DNA from: Pseudoglutamicibacter cumminsii
GTDB taxonomy: Bacteria > Actinomycetota > Actinomycetes > Actinomycetales > Micrococcaceae
DNA length: 64,000 nt
Reading direction: 5' to 3'
Assembly: GCF_016907775.1 (NCBI RefSeq)
Contig: NZ_JAFBCO010000001.1
Coordinates: 682,001-746,000, forward strand
Shown here: in pieces, positions 25,692 to 33,647 of the stretch
How positions within the stretch are numbered: the stretch's first letter is position 1
How the letters are laid out: every line of letters begins with the position of its first letter
Program-made: the position numbers and the translations under genes
The notes under the pieces: model-generated
What the model was told of the DNA's origin: nothing
What the model saw: the letters and a program-made list of their open reading frames with translations, nothing else
Databases searched by the model: none

Positions 25692-26219
25692 CTAGGCAGG
25701 GGCTTCATCGCCGCCTACCTCATCGTCTGCGCGCCGGATGAGGACACCGAGCCGCTCAGCGTTGGAGCGCATTCTCTCGATAGCTTCCTCCAACGGGGTG
25801 CCGGCCTCCGCCTCGATAGTTTTGATGAACTTCGGCCCGAAACTAGCGTCTGGATTCCGCGCCACTTCGCGGTACGAAAAAATTTCGGACTTCAAAGCCT
25901 CAAGCGCGTCCGCGCCGTTCTCTAGTGTGCGCAAAAGTATGAGGTCTTCAGCATGCGGGACATCCACCAGGTCCAATACATACAGATTCGACACCGCAAG
26001 AGCCGCCGCTAACTTATGTACAGGCTCGAAGCGCTCAAGCCAGTGCTCGATGAAGCGGTGGCAAAGCGCGGAATCAGCCGGTGCAATGTGCTCCTCCAGC
26101 GCTTCTTTCACGCAAGAAATTGACATGCCGTCCGCAATCGTGAGCGCAACAGAGAAACCATCATTTGACGCCGCCAGAATCTCCTGAGCCAGCCGGGTTT
26201 TGCTGTCTAGTCCAGTCAT
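25692..26219 (-). CDS. Hypothetical protein, 175 aa
   Basis: I do not recognise this protein. It is predicted soluble, acidic and mostly helical, without signal peptide or membrane segment. It starts MTGLDSKTRLAQEI behind AGGGAT and ends in an acidic tail. It stands alone between the tRNA-end duplication and an IS3 element. Codon use looks normal, so I treat it as a real gene of the accessory island. A role in plasmid/phage exclusion or immunity would be guesswork. Confidence 0.65.
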   Translation of the reverse strand: MTGLDSKTRLAQEILAASNDGFSVALTIADGMSISCVKEALEEHIAPADSALCHRFIEHWLERFEPVHKLAAALAVSNLYVLDLVDVPHAEDLILLRTLENGADALEALKSEIFSYREVARNPDASFGPKFIKTIEAEAGTPLEEAIERMRSNAERLGVLIRRADDEVGGDEAPA

Positions 26220-26412
26220 TACCGATCCCTATTCTCCCTTGACGTTGGCATCCGCGGCGCCATAATACTTCTCTTTATTTTGACACTCTGATGCACGCTT
26301 TCAAGCGGACCTCCACGCAAGATACGAAAATCTAAATGTGCCCCTCCTATCTGAACTGCTCCCCATTAGTTGGACTGAGAAATTCAGTTACCGACTAGTG
26401 GGGAGCAGTTTT

Positions 26413-26895
26413 ATGCAGTCACGTAGTTCGTTGAGTCAGTCTCAACGTGAACGGTTAGTGGAGTTGTTTGAGCAAGGTATGGGATTCCATGTGGCTGCTC
26501 GTGTTCTTGGTGTGCGCCGCGATCCGGTTGTGAAGCTCTACCATAGGTTCCGGCTTCATGGCAGGCTGTGCCTTGTGCAGAAACGAACTAAAAAGCAGTA
26601 CAGCTATGAGACCAAGAAAGAAGTCGTTGAGCGTTTCCTGGCTGGCGCGACACGGCAACAGTTAGCTCGTGAGTACCAGTTGAGTGCTGATGAGGTCGTC
26701 ACGAAGTGGGTAGGGGCTTGGCGTAAAGGCGGTGACGAGGCGTTGCGCCCGAAGCCGAAGGGCAGGCCTAAAGGATCTAGCAAGCCTAAGGTTTTGCCTG
26801 AAGAGGAAAAGCTACGCCGGGAAGTGGAACGGTTACAGGCTGAGAACGCTTACCTAAAAAAATTGCGAGACTTCAGGAATCAGGGACACGCCTGA
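26413..26895 (+). CDS. IS3-family transposase OrfA (IS150 group)
   Basis: A 160-aa protein with two helix-turn-helix units in tandem, the usual layout of the IS150 group, and a Lys-rich coiled C-terminus (KLRREVERLQAENAYLKKL). ATG 26413 is the first credible start after the inverted repeat; the upstream open frame crosses the IS end. A run of seven A at 26856-26862 is a likely -1 slippage site, which would join ...YLKK to IARLQESG in the OrfB frame. Confidence 0.88.
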   Translation: MQSRSSLSQSQRERLVELFEQGMGFHVAARVLGVRRDPVVKLYHRFRLHGRLCLVQKRTKKQYSYETKKEVVERFLAGATRQQLAREYQLSADEVVTKWVGAWRKGGDEALRPKPKGRPKGSSKPKVLPEEEKLRREVERLQAENAYLKKLRDFRNQGHA

Positions 26896-26903
26896 AGGTC
26901 CAG

Positions 26904-27755
26904 GTGATCCTCACCCTCAAGTCCCAACATCGCCTCACCGACCTGTTGCGTGCTGCCCAGATGGCACGATCAACGTATTTCTATCACCAGAAACGGCTTG
27001 CTACTGCCGATAAGCACGCAGCTCTTAAAGCCGCGATCCAACAGAGTTTCGAATCCAGTCAACACCGGTACGGGTACCGTCGAGTGCTACAAGACCTACG
27101 CAACCAGGGCTGGGTTATCAACCATAAACTGGTCTATAAACTCATGCACCAGATGAGCTTGAAAGCTAAGATCAGACGCCGCCGACCCTATGTCTCCTAC
27201 AAGGGCGCGATCAGTCATATCGCACCGAACGTGTTGGACCGTAACTTTATGCCGGTAGCACCGAATACAGCCTGGGTCAGTGATGTCACCGAGTTCCGGA
27301 TCGCAGGACACAGCGTCTATCTCTCACCGATCATGGACCTGTTCGATCACACGATCATCGCCCACACCATAGCGACCTCGCCCTCCACAGCATTGACTGC
27401 CTCATCGCTGAAGAAAGCCCTCACCCAACACTCGCCAGCACCGGGCTGGATCATGCACACCGACCAGGGGTTCCAATACCAACACTCATCCTGGCGCGAC
27501 CTCGTGGATGCGCACCAGAGAACACTTTCGATGTCACGCAAAGGCAACTGCTACGACAACGCCGTGATGGAAAACTTTTTCGGACACCTCAAAGCCGAGA
27601 TGTATCACGGTGAAACCTTCACCACAGTCGAAGAATTCACCACTGCTATCAACGACTACATCCACTGGTACAACACCACACGAGTCCAACAACGACTCAA
27701 GGGCCTGACCCCGATGCAATACCGGAGCCAGACCCTTGAAGCCTCAGCCGCCTAA
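26904..27755 (+). CDS. IS3-family transposase OrfB (IS150 group)
   Basis: Integrase-core transposase. Catalytic residues appear in WVSDVTEF, HTDQGFQYQ and VMENFFGHLK, all in order. The reading frame is open back to the A7 slippage site at 26856, so the functional product is probably the OrfAB fusion rather than a separate protein starting near 26904. No disruption is visible. Confidence 0.9.
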   Translation: MILTLKSQHRLTDLLRAAQMARSTYFYHQKRLATADKHAALKAAIQQSFESSQHRYGYRRVLQDLRNQGWVINHKLVYKLMHQMSLKAKIRRRRPYVSYKGAISHIAPNVLDRNFMPVAPNTAWVSDVTEFRIAGHSVYLSPIMDLFDHTIIAHTIATSPSTALTASSLKKALTQHSPAPGWIMHTDQGFQYQHSSWRDLVDAHQRTLSMSRKGNCYDNAVMENFFGHLKAEMYHGETFTTVEEFTTAINDYIHWYNTTRVQQRLKGLTPMQYRSQTLEASAA

Positions 27756-27948
27756 AATAAAACCAGTCCAACTTTCGGGGGCTAGTTCATTTCGGGGGCT
27801 AGTTCATTATGGCGGGGCACATTTGTTTCTGGGGTGATTTTGGCCTGGGCGCCGGCGGCGGTGTGGGCGGCTGCAATCTGTTCGGGCAGACCATGATCAA
27901 CGTCAAAGCTCCGACGTCTGTAACCGCATCTCGATATTCCTGGCCGGC

Positions 27949-28794
27949 ATGTTCCTGCTGATCCTCATCGTCGTCATCGACCTCGCCGAGGTGTCCCAGC
28001 CGACCGTGTCCCACCACTTGAAAGTCCTCAAAGACAGCGGGATACTCATCTCGGAACGGCGCGGCACCTGGGTCTGGTACCGGATCGCTCCGGCCCGGCA
28101 GCGCGCCGTCGCCGCGCTCCTGGACACGTTCGCACCAGCTGCGGTCTCAGGCGAGCCGGAGCAGATCGAAGCCGACACTGAGGCGTTGCGCGACATGGAC
28201 ACCCGCGTCACCCGCCTCGCAGAGGAACTCGCCGACGAACTCACTGATCTGCACCGGGACCTCGTGATCGCGATCGTGCGGGAACCCTACGCGGGCCTGA
28301 TGCGGTCCGCGAAAGAGACTCGGGACATGATCCAGCTCACCGAGCGTTTCGCCAGGCAACGGCTGTCCGATCTCACCCGGGACCGCACGGCGGGGACACC
28401 GCAGGTGTTGTTCGTGTGTGTGCAGAACGCCGGCCGCTCCCAGCTCGCCGCCGCCCTTCTCAACCAGCTCTCAGGCAGCACCGTCATCGCACGCTCGGCA
28501 GGGTCGACCCCAGCGGCGGACGTACACCCGCACGTGCGCTCTCTGCTGACCGAAATCGAGGGCGAGCCTCAGGCGGGGTCGGCGTTCCCGAAGCCGCTTA
28601 CCGACGACGCCGTCCGCGCCTCCGACGTCGTGATCACGATGGGGTGCGGGGACGTGTGCCCGATCATCCCAGGCATCCGTTACGAGGACTGGGCTGTGGG
28701 CGACCCCGCCCTCGCCTCCCCGGAAGGGGTTGCGGCGATCCGCGACGACATCGAAACCCGCGTCCGCGCACTTCTTGCCACCCTCACCGACTAA
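27949..28794 (+). CDS. Truncated ArsR regulator fused to arsenate reductase
   Basis: The frame begins with a short hydrophobic stretch that does not belong to either family. It then enters the second half of an ArsR winged helix (SQPTVSHHLKVLKDSG) and continues through a helical linker into a low-molecular-weight phosphatase-type arsenate reductase with catalytic Cys-X5-Arg (CVQNAGRS) and a second Cys pair (GCGDVC). ArsR-ArsC fusions occur in actinobacteria. Here the N-terminal part of ArsR, including the usual metal-binding CVCDL site, is missing, next to an IS end, so regulation is probably lost while the reductase half looks intact. GC content is above that of the neighbourhood. Confidence 0.75.
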   Translation: MFLLILIVVIDLAEVSQPTVSHHLKVLKDSGILISERRGTWVWYRIAPARQRAVAALLDTFAPAAVSGEPEQIEADTEALRDMDTRVTRLAEELADELTDLHRDLVIAIVREPYAGLMRSAKETRDMIQLTERFARQRLSDLTRDRTAGTPQVLFVCVQNAGRSQLAAALLNQLSGSTVIARSAGSTPAADVHPHVRSLLTEIEGEPQAGSAFPKPLTDDAVRASDVVITMGCGDVCPIIPGIRYEDWAVGDPALASPEGVAAIRDDIETRVRALLATLTD

Positions 28795-28814
28795 ACGAAA
28801 GAAATGAACTGAAC

Positions 28815-29219
28815 ATGAACGACCACAAGCCTTCGGTGCTGTTCGTCTGCGTCCACAACGCCGGCCGCTCCCAGATGGCCGCGGGCTACCTCCGCCACCT
28901 CGCGGGCGGCCGGGTCGAGGTCCGCTCGGCCGGTTCCATACCTGCCGAGCAGATCAACCCGGTCGCGGTCGAAGCCATGCGCGAGGAAGGCATCGACATC
29001 ACAGCCGAGCACCCGAAGATCCTCACGACCGAAGCCGTGCAGGACTCCGACGTGGTGATCACGATGGGCTGTGGGGACGCATGCCCGATCTTCCCCGGCA
29101 AGCGATACGAGGACTGGAAGCTTGAGGACCCCGCCGGCCAGGGCATCGACGCCGTGCGGCTGATCCGCGACGACATCAGGCAGCGCATCGAGACGCTACT
29201 TGCGGAACTCCTCGACTAA
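28815..29219 (+). CDS. arsC: Arsenate reductase, LMW-phosphatase type
   Basis: A 134-aa enzyme reducing arsenate to arsenite. The N-terminal P-loop is CVHNAGRS and the redox Cys pair lies in MGCGDACP, as in thioredoxin- or mycoredoxin-linked ArsC enzymes of actinobacteria. It is 20 bp downstream of the ArsR-ArsC fusion and shares similarity with its C-terminal half, so the region holds two ArsC domains. No arsenite pump (ArsB or Acr3) is present nearby. The complete motif set suggests activity. Confidence 0.93.
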   Translation: MNDHKPSVLFVCVHNAGRSQMAAGYLRHLAGGRVEVRSAGSIPAEQINPVAVEAMREEGIDITAEHPKILTTEAVQDSDVVITMGCGDACPIFPGKRYEDWKLEDPAGQGIDAVRLIRDDIRQRIETLLAELLD

Positions 29220-29302
29220 ACGGAGCAGCGAACGAGCGAGAGGCTGGCGCGCATCATGACACACAGGCAGCGACCACGAGCAGGCTTTGAGGCGAGCCTG
29301 AG

Positions 29303-29596
29303 CTACTCGTTGAGTGGGACGACGTCGAAGCCCAGGAGTTCCACGCTCATGCCGCGTCGCTCGTCGCCTCCGTGATCGCGGGCCGGGCGCGCATCCAGCC
29401 ATGCCTGGAAGTGCTCGCGGGTTTCCCAGCGGGTCACAACAAAGTAGCGGTCCTCCCCGATCTGCGGACGCAACAGTTCAAAACCCTGGAAACCTTCGGC
29501 TGCATCGACAGCTTTCTTTCGCGCGGCGAAGCGTTGCTCGATCTCGGCTTCAGCCCCTTCAGGGTAAGTGAGTGCTGTGATGTTGACGAACGTCAT
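29303..29596 (-). CDS. MhuD/IsdG-like heme-degrading monooxygenase (ABM domain)
   Basis: A 97-aa protein with a dimeric ferredoxin-like ABM fold. It aligns without gaps to what I recall of mycobacterial MhuD: RFAARKKAV, GFELLRP, DRYFVVTRWE and FQAWL are shared. Arg26, Trp66 and His75, the heme-pocket residues of MhuD, are kept. The Asn7 position is Thr here, with Asn at residue 5. It would open heme to release iron. RBS GGGAGG precedes the ATG. It stands alone between arsenic genes and unknown genes. An unrelated ABM function is possible. Confidence 0.78.
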   Translation of the reverse strand: MTFVNITALTYPEGAEAEIEQRFAARKKAVDAAEGFQGFELLRPQIGEDRYFVVTRWETREHFQAWLDARPARDHGGDERRGMSVELLGFDVVPLNE

Positions 29597-29760
29597 CTGA
29601 ACCTCCCTAGACGGCGGCGGTGTTACGCGCCGCTACATGATTCAACCTTTTAAACAAGGTTATCGAAGCTTCCTGAAGTTTCGCTGAGTGGTACCCGCGG
29701 TTCCACTCAGGTTCCGGTGTGGGATTGGATATGTGCTGTTGGATGCTCAGGGAACACGAT

Positions 29761-30369
29761 TTAGTACTTCTCGTAGATCCCTACCAAGTGTGGAAACTCG
29801 GGGAGTTTGCCGCCATCTCGGATGAAGGTGCAAAAGATAAGAGCCGTGTCATCCATTTTAGTTTCTAGGACACTGTCTCCTTTCTTTGTGAGTCTCCAGT
29901 AGAGGCAGGATCCTTCGCCACGGAGCTGTACTTCATTTCGGTAGAAGCGTATGCCCTTTTCTGGCCCGCGCTTATCTGGCTTGAAGCAAAGAGTTTGGAC
30001 GGAACCGTTTAGGATAGCGTCATTGCTGATGATCACGAAAGACTGGTCATTGTTTGACGCCAGTTCCTGAATTTCTTCTAGCGCCCACCTGACCTGCCCG
30101 TAAGACGTAATCGGCGTATCTTCGAAATCGTCAAGGGAGACATATATTTTCCACCCGTCGGGGACTCGCGCGGTGTAGTCGAATTCGGGTACTGGGACCG
30201 GCGGGACAAAACGTACTGCTTGCACACAGTTATCACTTAGCATGAGAGCAAATCTCAGCAGCTCACCTTCGTTCGTATAGCTAGTGGCACCCACCTTTCC
30301 ACGACCGTCAAGGTTCGGCTGTTGAATGCGGGAAGCTGGCAGCGACGGAGGGTTTGATGAGCGAAGCAA
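29761..30369 (-). CDS. Hypothetical protein, about 202 aa
   Basis: No family recognised. Predicted soluble, with alternating strands and one helix (QVRWALEEIQELASNN). The frame overlaps the divergent NTPase fragment by 13 bp if the first ATG is used. A GTG near 30294 (GATSYTNEGEL) or the ATG of MLSDNC is more likely. Base composition here is AT-richer than in the flanking chromosome, a sign of transfer. Neighbours suggest a mobile or defence context but say nothing specific about its job. Confidence 0.6.
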   Translation of the reverse strand: MLRSSNPPSLPASRIQQPNLDGRGKVGATSYTNEGELLRFALMLSDNCVQAVRFVPPVPVPEFDYTARVPDGWKIYVSLDDFEDTPITSYGQVRWALEEIQELASNNDQSFVIISNDAILNGSVQTLCFKPDKRGPEKGIRFYRNEVQLRGEGSCLYWRLTKKGDSVLETKMDDTALIFCTFIRDGGKLPEFPHLVGIYEKY

Positions 30370-30644
30370 AATGGAACCTGGTGCCGCTTACGCCTGAATA
30401 CATTGAAAATGAGCATGGCGGCTACGTGTCGGAGCTTGAGAACGCGCTCAAGAATCATGAAATCCGCAACATCGCTCTTTCCGGGCCTTACGGTGTCGGA
30501 AAGAGCAGCATCCTTCGCGAGCTTGCCAGGAGACAAAAGGACCGCGTCATGGGGCTTTCACTAGATCTTCTCAACATTTCCCTTCGAAAAGCCCTTAAAG
30601 CTAACTTGGGGCTAGGTAAGCCTCGCGATATCGAAGAAAGATAA
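30357..30644 (+). pseudogene. YobI-type P-loop NTPase, N-terminal fragment
   Basis: A 95-aa remnant of a large NTPase. It starts at ATG 30357 behind GGAGGG. NLVPLTPEYIENEHGGYVSEL and the Walker A motif GPYGVGKSS (residues 43-51) match the start of YobI-type P-loop ATPases, which usually exceed 1000 aa. The frame stops at 30644, and the convergent DUF4411 gene ends 36 bp later. No Walker B or later domain follows in any frame. The gene therefore seems cut by a deletion. These ATPases are often found in accessory islands. Confidence 0.7.
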
Positions 30645-30679
30645 TCGAAAAACGGACTGTTACGGGACTTAAACCGAGG

Positions 30680-31168
30680 CTACTGTAAGTGGAATTGGGC
30701 CCCGGCTTGGCGGAGCATCTGGAAAGTGTCCAGCGTATCAACGTCCATAGCCATGCAAGCGTCCGGAATCAATACCCTCTTCCGAGAATTAGGTTGAGGG
30801 CGTTCATGGGTAACCACCGTATGCTTATGCTCCCGCGCGTAGGCCACCAAAAGGTAGTCGGCGTTGGCACCGGTGAACTCGTTTAATGCAGCTTGAGTAA
30901 AGTTCCTCGATTTTGCCCAAGTAGTGAGGGCGGCGAAGTGTCGCGTTGTACCTTGATCGATAGGCCGAAAGAAGGCCGCATTACCCCTAGCCCACCTCGC
31001 GAGCTCATCCTCACCAGCAAGGAGTTCTTTGCGGACCGCCTCGATACTGCAAGCTAACGATTTCTGGTGAGCTGTATCGAGCCAGGTCCAGAATCCAGGA
31101 GCGATATCGAAGGCGTAATAACGGTTCTTGGCTTCAATAAACACGTTAGTGTCGAGTAGATACATCAT
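30680..31168 (-). CDS. DUF4411 family PIN-like protein
   Basis: A 162-aa PIN-fold protein. The first acidic residue is in YLLDTNVFIEA, and further acidic positions are in ANADYLLVAYA and VVTHE. DUF4411 proteins are commonly encoded directly after an ImmA/IrrE-type protein, and the pair behaves like a toxin-antitoxin module in which the PIN protein is the putative RNase. Here the ATG overlaps the stop of the upstream gene (31165-31168), so the two are coupled. Toxicity is inferred from context. Confidence 0.82.
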   Translation of the reverse strand: MMYLLDTNVFIEAKNRYYAFDIAPGFWTWLDTAHQKSLACSIEAVRKELLAGEDELARWARGNAAFFRPIDQGTTRHFAALTTWAKSRNFTQAALNEFTGANADYLLVAYAREHKHTVVTHERPQPNSRKRVLIPDACMAMDVDTLDTFQMLRQAGAQFHLQ

Positions 31169-32325
31169 GCCACCTGCAGCTCGGTAGCTAGATTCTCAAA
31201 TGTCTCGTGCTTTTTAGTGCCGAGCAACCTGTAAGCGTCCCGATAGGTAGTGTTTCCTTCATAGGCGCTAGCAATTACAGCCCGAGCAAACCGGCGGCTT
31301 AGCCGGAGCGGTTGCGTTTTGTAATAGTTGCCTCCACCCGACCCACCGTGTTTCTCGGCGAGGATTTTGATAACGCGATCCCGCTCTTCCTCATAACGCT
31401 GGCGGTAGCCATCCCATGTCAGGAGTCCGGCGTCGAAAATGCGCCTGAGAATCACCAGGGTGCTGACTCGATATTTCCCTGCCAGGCGTTCCAGCTCCTC
31501 AAGGATCGCTTCGCCCAGATAATCTCTTCGCAATGCATCAAGCGGAACCAGCACTTCTGCCGCAACTTCATTGCACCACAGTTCCTCGGCTAAGCCAGTA
31601 CTGGCAGTCAACGCCGCGTCGGAGAGCGCGCTTCTCCCCAGCCACACATGAGCGAGCTCGTGGATCAGAGTGAAGATCTGCGCTGCTTTCGTATCAGCGC
31701 CGTTAATGAAAATCAGTGGCACAAGCGGGTCAGACAGTGCGAACCCCCGAAACTCTTCAGGATTGAGTTTCCGGTGAGTGTTCGCCCCTACGATCCCATT
31801 GATCATTACCAAAACACCGATGTGTTCGATCCGATCAATCAGGCTTCGACGAGCATCTTCCCAGCTGGAAAACTCTTCTCTTCGGGACAAGCCGAGGTCC
31901 AGCAAACGGCGCATCTCATCCGCCACTAGCTCCGGGGACGTGTCCGTGGTTACGGATCCGACAAAGTCGGGGGCAACCATGCCGCACTCTTGTGCGTAGG
32001 CTCGGTACCAGTCCTGTCGGGACTGACACATGTAGATCGTGTCCAGCAGATCAGCCGATGGCTGCGGGACAGCAACATTCCCGATGGTGCGCATGTCTGG
32101 GATGGGAACTTCCTCGCTGGGTGGCTCAGGGAGGAACAGCATCCCGAACGGGGTATGCGTGGCGTCAGCGAATTTCTCGAGCTGTTTTAGTGTCGGCTGG
32201 ACAGCGCCGGAGATCCAGGCATCAAGTTTAGGGGCACGCCGTTCAGCAGTTTCAACATCCCATCCCGCCCTCTCGACAGCCCACTGGAGCAGATCGGGAG
32301 CGACCTCAACGCGAACACTCACCAC
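31165..32325 (-). CDS. ImmA/IrrE metallopeptidase with HTH domain
   Basis: A 386-aa protein with an N-terminal XRE-like helix-turn-helix region (about residues 10-65) and a zinc metallopeptidase core. The site HELAH covers His222, Glu223 and His226, with the third-ligand helix in LWCNEVAAEVLVP. Family members cleave repressors or act as antitoxin-like partners. It is the first gene of the two-gene unit with the DUF4411 protein. The pair lies at the right edge of the accessory island. Confidence 0.88.
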   Translation of the reverse strand: MVSVRVEVAPDLLQWAVERAGWDVETAERRAPKLDAWISGAVQPTLKQLEKFADATHTPFGMLFLPEPPSEEVPIPDMRTIGNVAVPQPSADLLDTIYMCQSRQDWYRAYAQECGMVAPDFVGSVTTDTSPELVADEMRRLLDLGLSRREEFSSWEDARRSLIDRIEHIGVLVMINGIVGANTHRKLNPEEFRGFALSDPLVPLIFINGADTKAAQIFTLIHELAHVWLGRSALSDAALTASTGLAEELWCNEVAAEVLVPLDALRRDYLGEAILEELERLAGKYRVSTLVILRRIFDAGLLTWDGYRQRYEEERDRVIKILAEKHGGSGGGNYYKTQPLRLSRRFARAVIASAYEGNTTYRDAYRLLGTKKHETFENLATELQVA

Positions 32326-32560
32326 GCCACCTCCAAACGGGTTTGAATCGAAGACAACCCTGAATCAAATTCTACCTTGGAGACGAAACAACGACATGGG
32401 CGGTTTCTTTCACAGAGCGAAGTTCGGTTCGGCTAAAGCGCCTGCAGTCCTGACGCTAACCCTCATCCACGCTGCAACCCCGAGGTAGTCGCCAGCCTGC
32501 GCCCCAGGGCGTCGCAACTAGAAAGGTTGGACATCCGGAGGCGAGATCGGTCAGGCGTAA

Positions 32561-32587
32561 ACTGAACATGTTCAGTGAACGCGTTCA
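32561..32587. promoter_or_regulatory. Tandem palindromic operators of TetR regulator
   Basis: Two adjacent perfect palindromes share the half-site TGAAC: ACTGAACATGTTCAGT (32561-32576) and TGAACGCGTTCA (32576-32587), centred 13 bp apart. They end at the ribosome site of the TetR gene, so binding would block its own expression. The palindromes are seen; autorepression is inferred. Confidence 0.8.
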
Positions 32588-32597
32588 GGAGTTACTC

Positions 32598-33191
32598 GTG
32601 CCCCGCAGCCGAAATGAAACTAGACAAGCAACCCGCCGCGCCGTGTTGAAAGCTACAAGTCGCCTATTCGGCGAGCGCGGGTTCGCTTCCACGACGATTC
32701 GTGAGATCGCTCAAGAAGCCGGCGTGAGCGTCGGCACCGTCATGGCCGCCGGGGACAAAGAAGCCCTCCTCGTTGAGCTCTTCGATGACCTCATCGATCA
32801 ACGCCAACAACACATCGATTCCCTCGACTTAGATACCAGCGAGCCGTGCGGCGACAGTGCTATATCCATCGTGGAACCGTTCGTCGCTCTCTTCGAGGAA
32901 CGCCGCGAACTAGCCCGCACCTATGCATCGGTCCTAGTGCGCGGCCGCCACACCTCCGTCGTTTTCACCGACCTTGCACGCCGACTCATCGATGTGTTTG
33001 AACAACTCATCACCGCCCACGGATGCACAAGCCGGGCAGACACACATAGACGAGCCGAAGCCCTTCATTCTGCCTATATCGGCAACCTATTCATCTGGGC
33101 ATCCACCACCGAACAGTCCGGCGCCGACCTCCTCACTCAGCTACGCAAAGTCTTCACCGCAATCTGCCCACCAACAGGAAGCAACTCATGA
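32598..33191 (+). CDS. TetR/AcrR-family transcriptional regulator
   Basis: Repressor-type protein of 197 aa with an N-terminal helix-turn-helix (ERGFASTTIREIAQEAGVSV) and a helical ligand domain. GTG 32598 is chosen because AGGAG (32587-32591) lies six bases upstream. An earlier ATG at 32568 lies inside the operator palindrome and has no ribosome site. The stop overlaps the DoxX-like gene, which is the likely regulated partner. The inducing ligand is unknown. Confidence 0.9.
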   Translation: MPRSRNETRQATRRAVLKATSRLFGERGFASTTIREIAQEAGVSVGTVMAAGDKEALLVELFDDLIDQRQQHIDSLDLDTSEPCGDSAISIVEPFVALFEERRELARTYASVLVRGRHTSVVFTDLARRLIDVFEQLITAHGCTSRADTHRRAEALHSAYIGNLFIWASTTEQSGADLLTQLRKVFTAICPPTGSNS

Positions 33192-33544
33192 TCCTGATTC
33201 CCTCATCAGAGCTACCACCAGCGCTCTTAGCAACCGCTCTCATTCTCGATGTGGCACTATCAATCCGGCCGGTCCAATTTATTCGCGACTGCCTCCACGG
33301 TGTCCGCTTTCCTGAAGAATGGTGGTGGTCCCTGCTCGTCATCAAGGTGCTAGCCGCAGCCGGGCTCATCGCAGGGATCTGGGTTCCCGGACTAGCCTTC
33401 GCGGCAAACAGCGGTGTAATCGCCTACTTCCTCTGTGCTGTTGTAGCCCATATCCGCGCAAAAGCAACAGGCTCAGCCTTCTGGATCAATTGCCTGGGGG
33501 TGCTCGTCCTAGCCAGTGCCACACTCGTGTGGAGCTTCATCTAG
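33188..33544 (+). CDS. DoxX-like membrane protein
   Basis: A 118-aa membrane protein with four hydrophobic segments of the DoxX/DoxX_2 type; the VRFPEEWWWSLLVIKVLAA and GIWVPGLAFAANSG patterns fit. Such proteins have been tied to quinone or thiol redox processes but the reaction here is unknown. Its ATG overlaps the TetR stop (ATGA), so expression follows the regulator. A bidirectional terminator follows. Confidence 0.82.
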   Translation: MILIPSSELPPALLATALILDVALSIRPVQFIRDCLHGVRFPEEWWWSLLVIKVLAAAGLIAGIWVPGLAFAANSGVIAYFLCAVVAHIRAKATGSAFWINCLGVLVLASATLVWSFI

Positions 33545-33575
33545 AAAGTTCTCGCCCGGAAGCTACCTACAACAG

Positions 33576-33612
33576 AAGATGCCCCAGGATCGTCCAGATC
33601 CTGGAGCATCTT
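33576..33612. terminator. Bidirectional terminator
   Basis: A 16-bp stem with one mismatch (33576-33591 and 33597-33612) and a 5-base loop lies between the convergent DoxX-like and hydroxyacyl-CoA dehydrogenase genes. AA before and TTGCTTT after the stem give weak U-tracts on both strands. Confidence 0.8.
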
Positions 33613-33647
33613 GCTTTAGCTGTTGCGGATCTTCGCCGCCTTAGCTG

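Larger units (their letters stand above)
26337..27821 (+). mobile_element. IS3-family (IS150-like) insertion sequence
   Basis: An apparently intact element. Inner inverted repeats begin TGAACT and end GTTGGACT (26352-26376 and the complement at 27765-27789). The similarity extends outward to AAATGTGCCCC at 26334-26344 and its complement at 27814-27824. At the right end a 17-bp unit (27773-27789) is repeated in tandem (27790-27806). Target duplication is not obvious. It abuts the truncated arsenic regulator. Confidence 0.82.
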
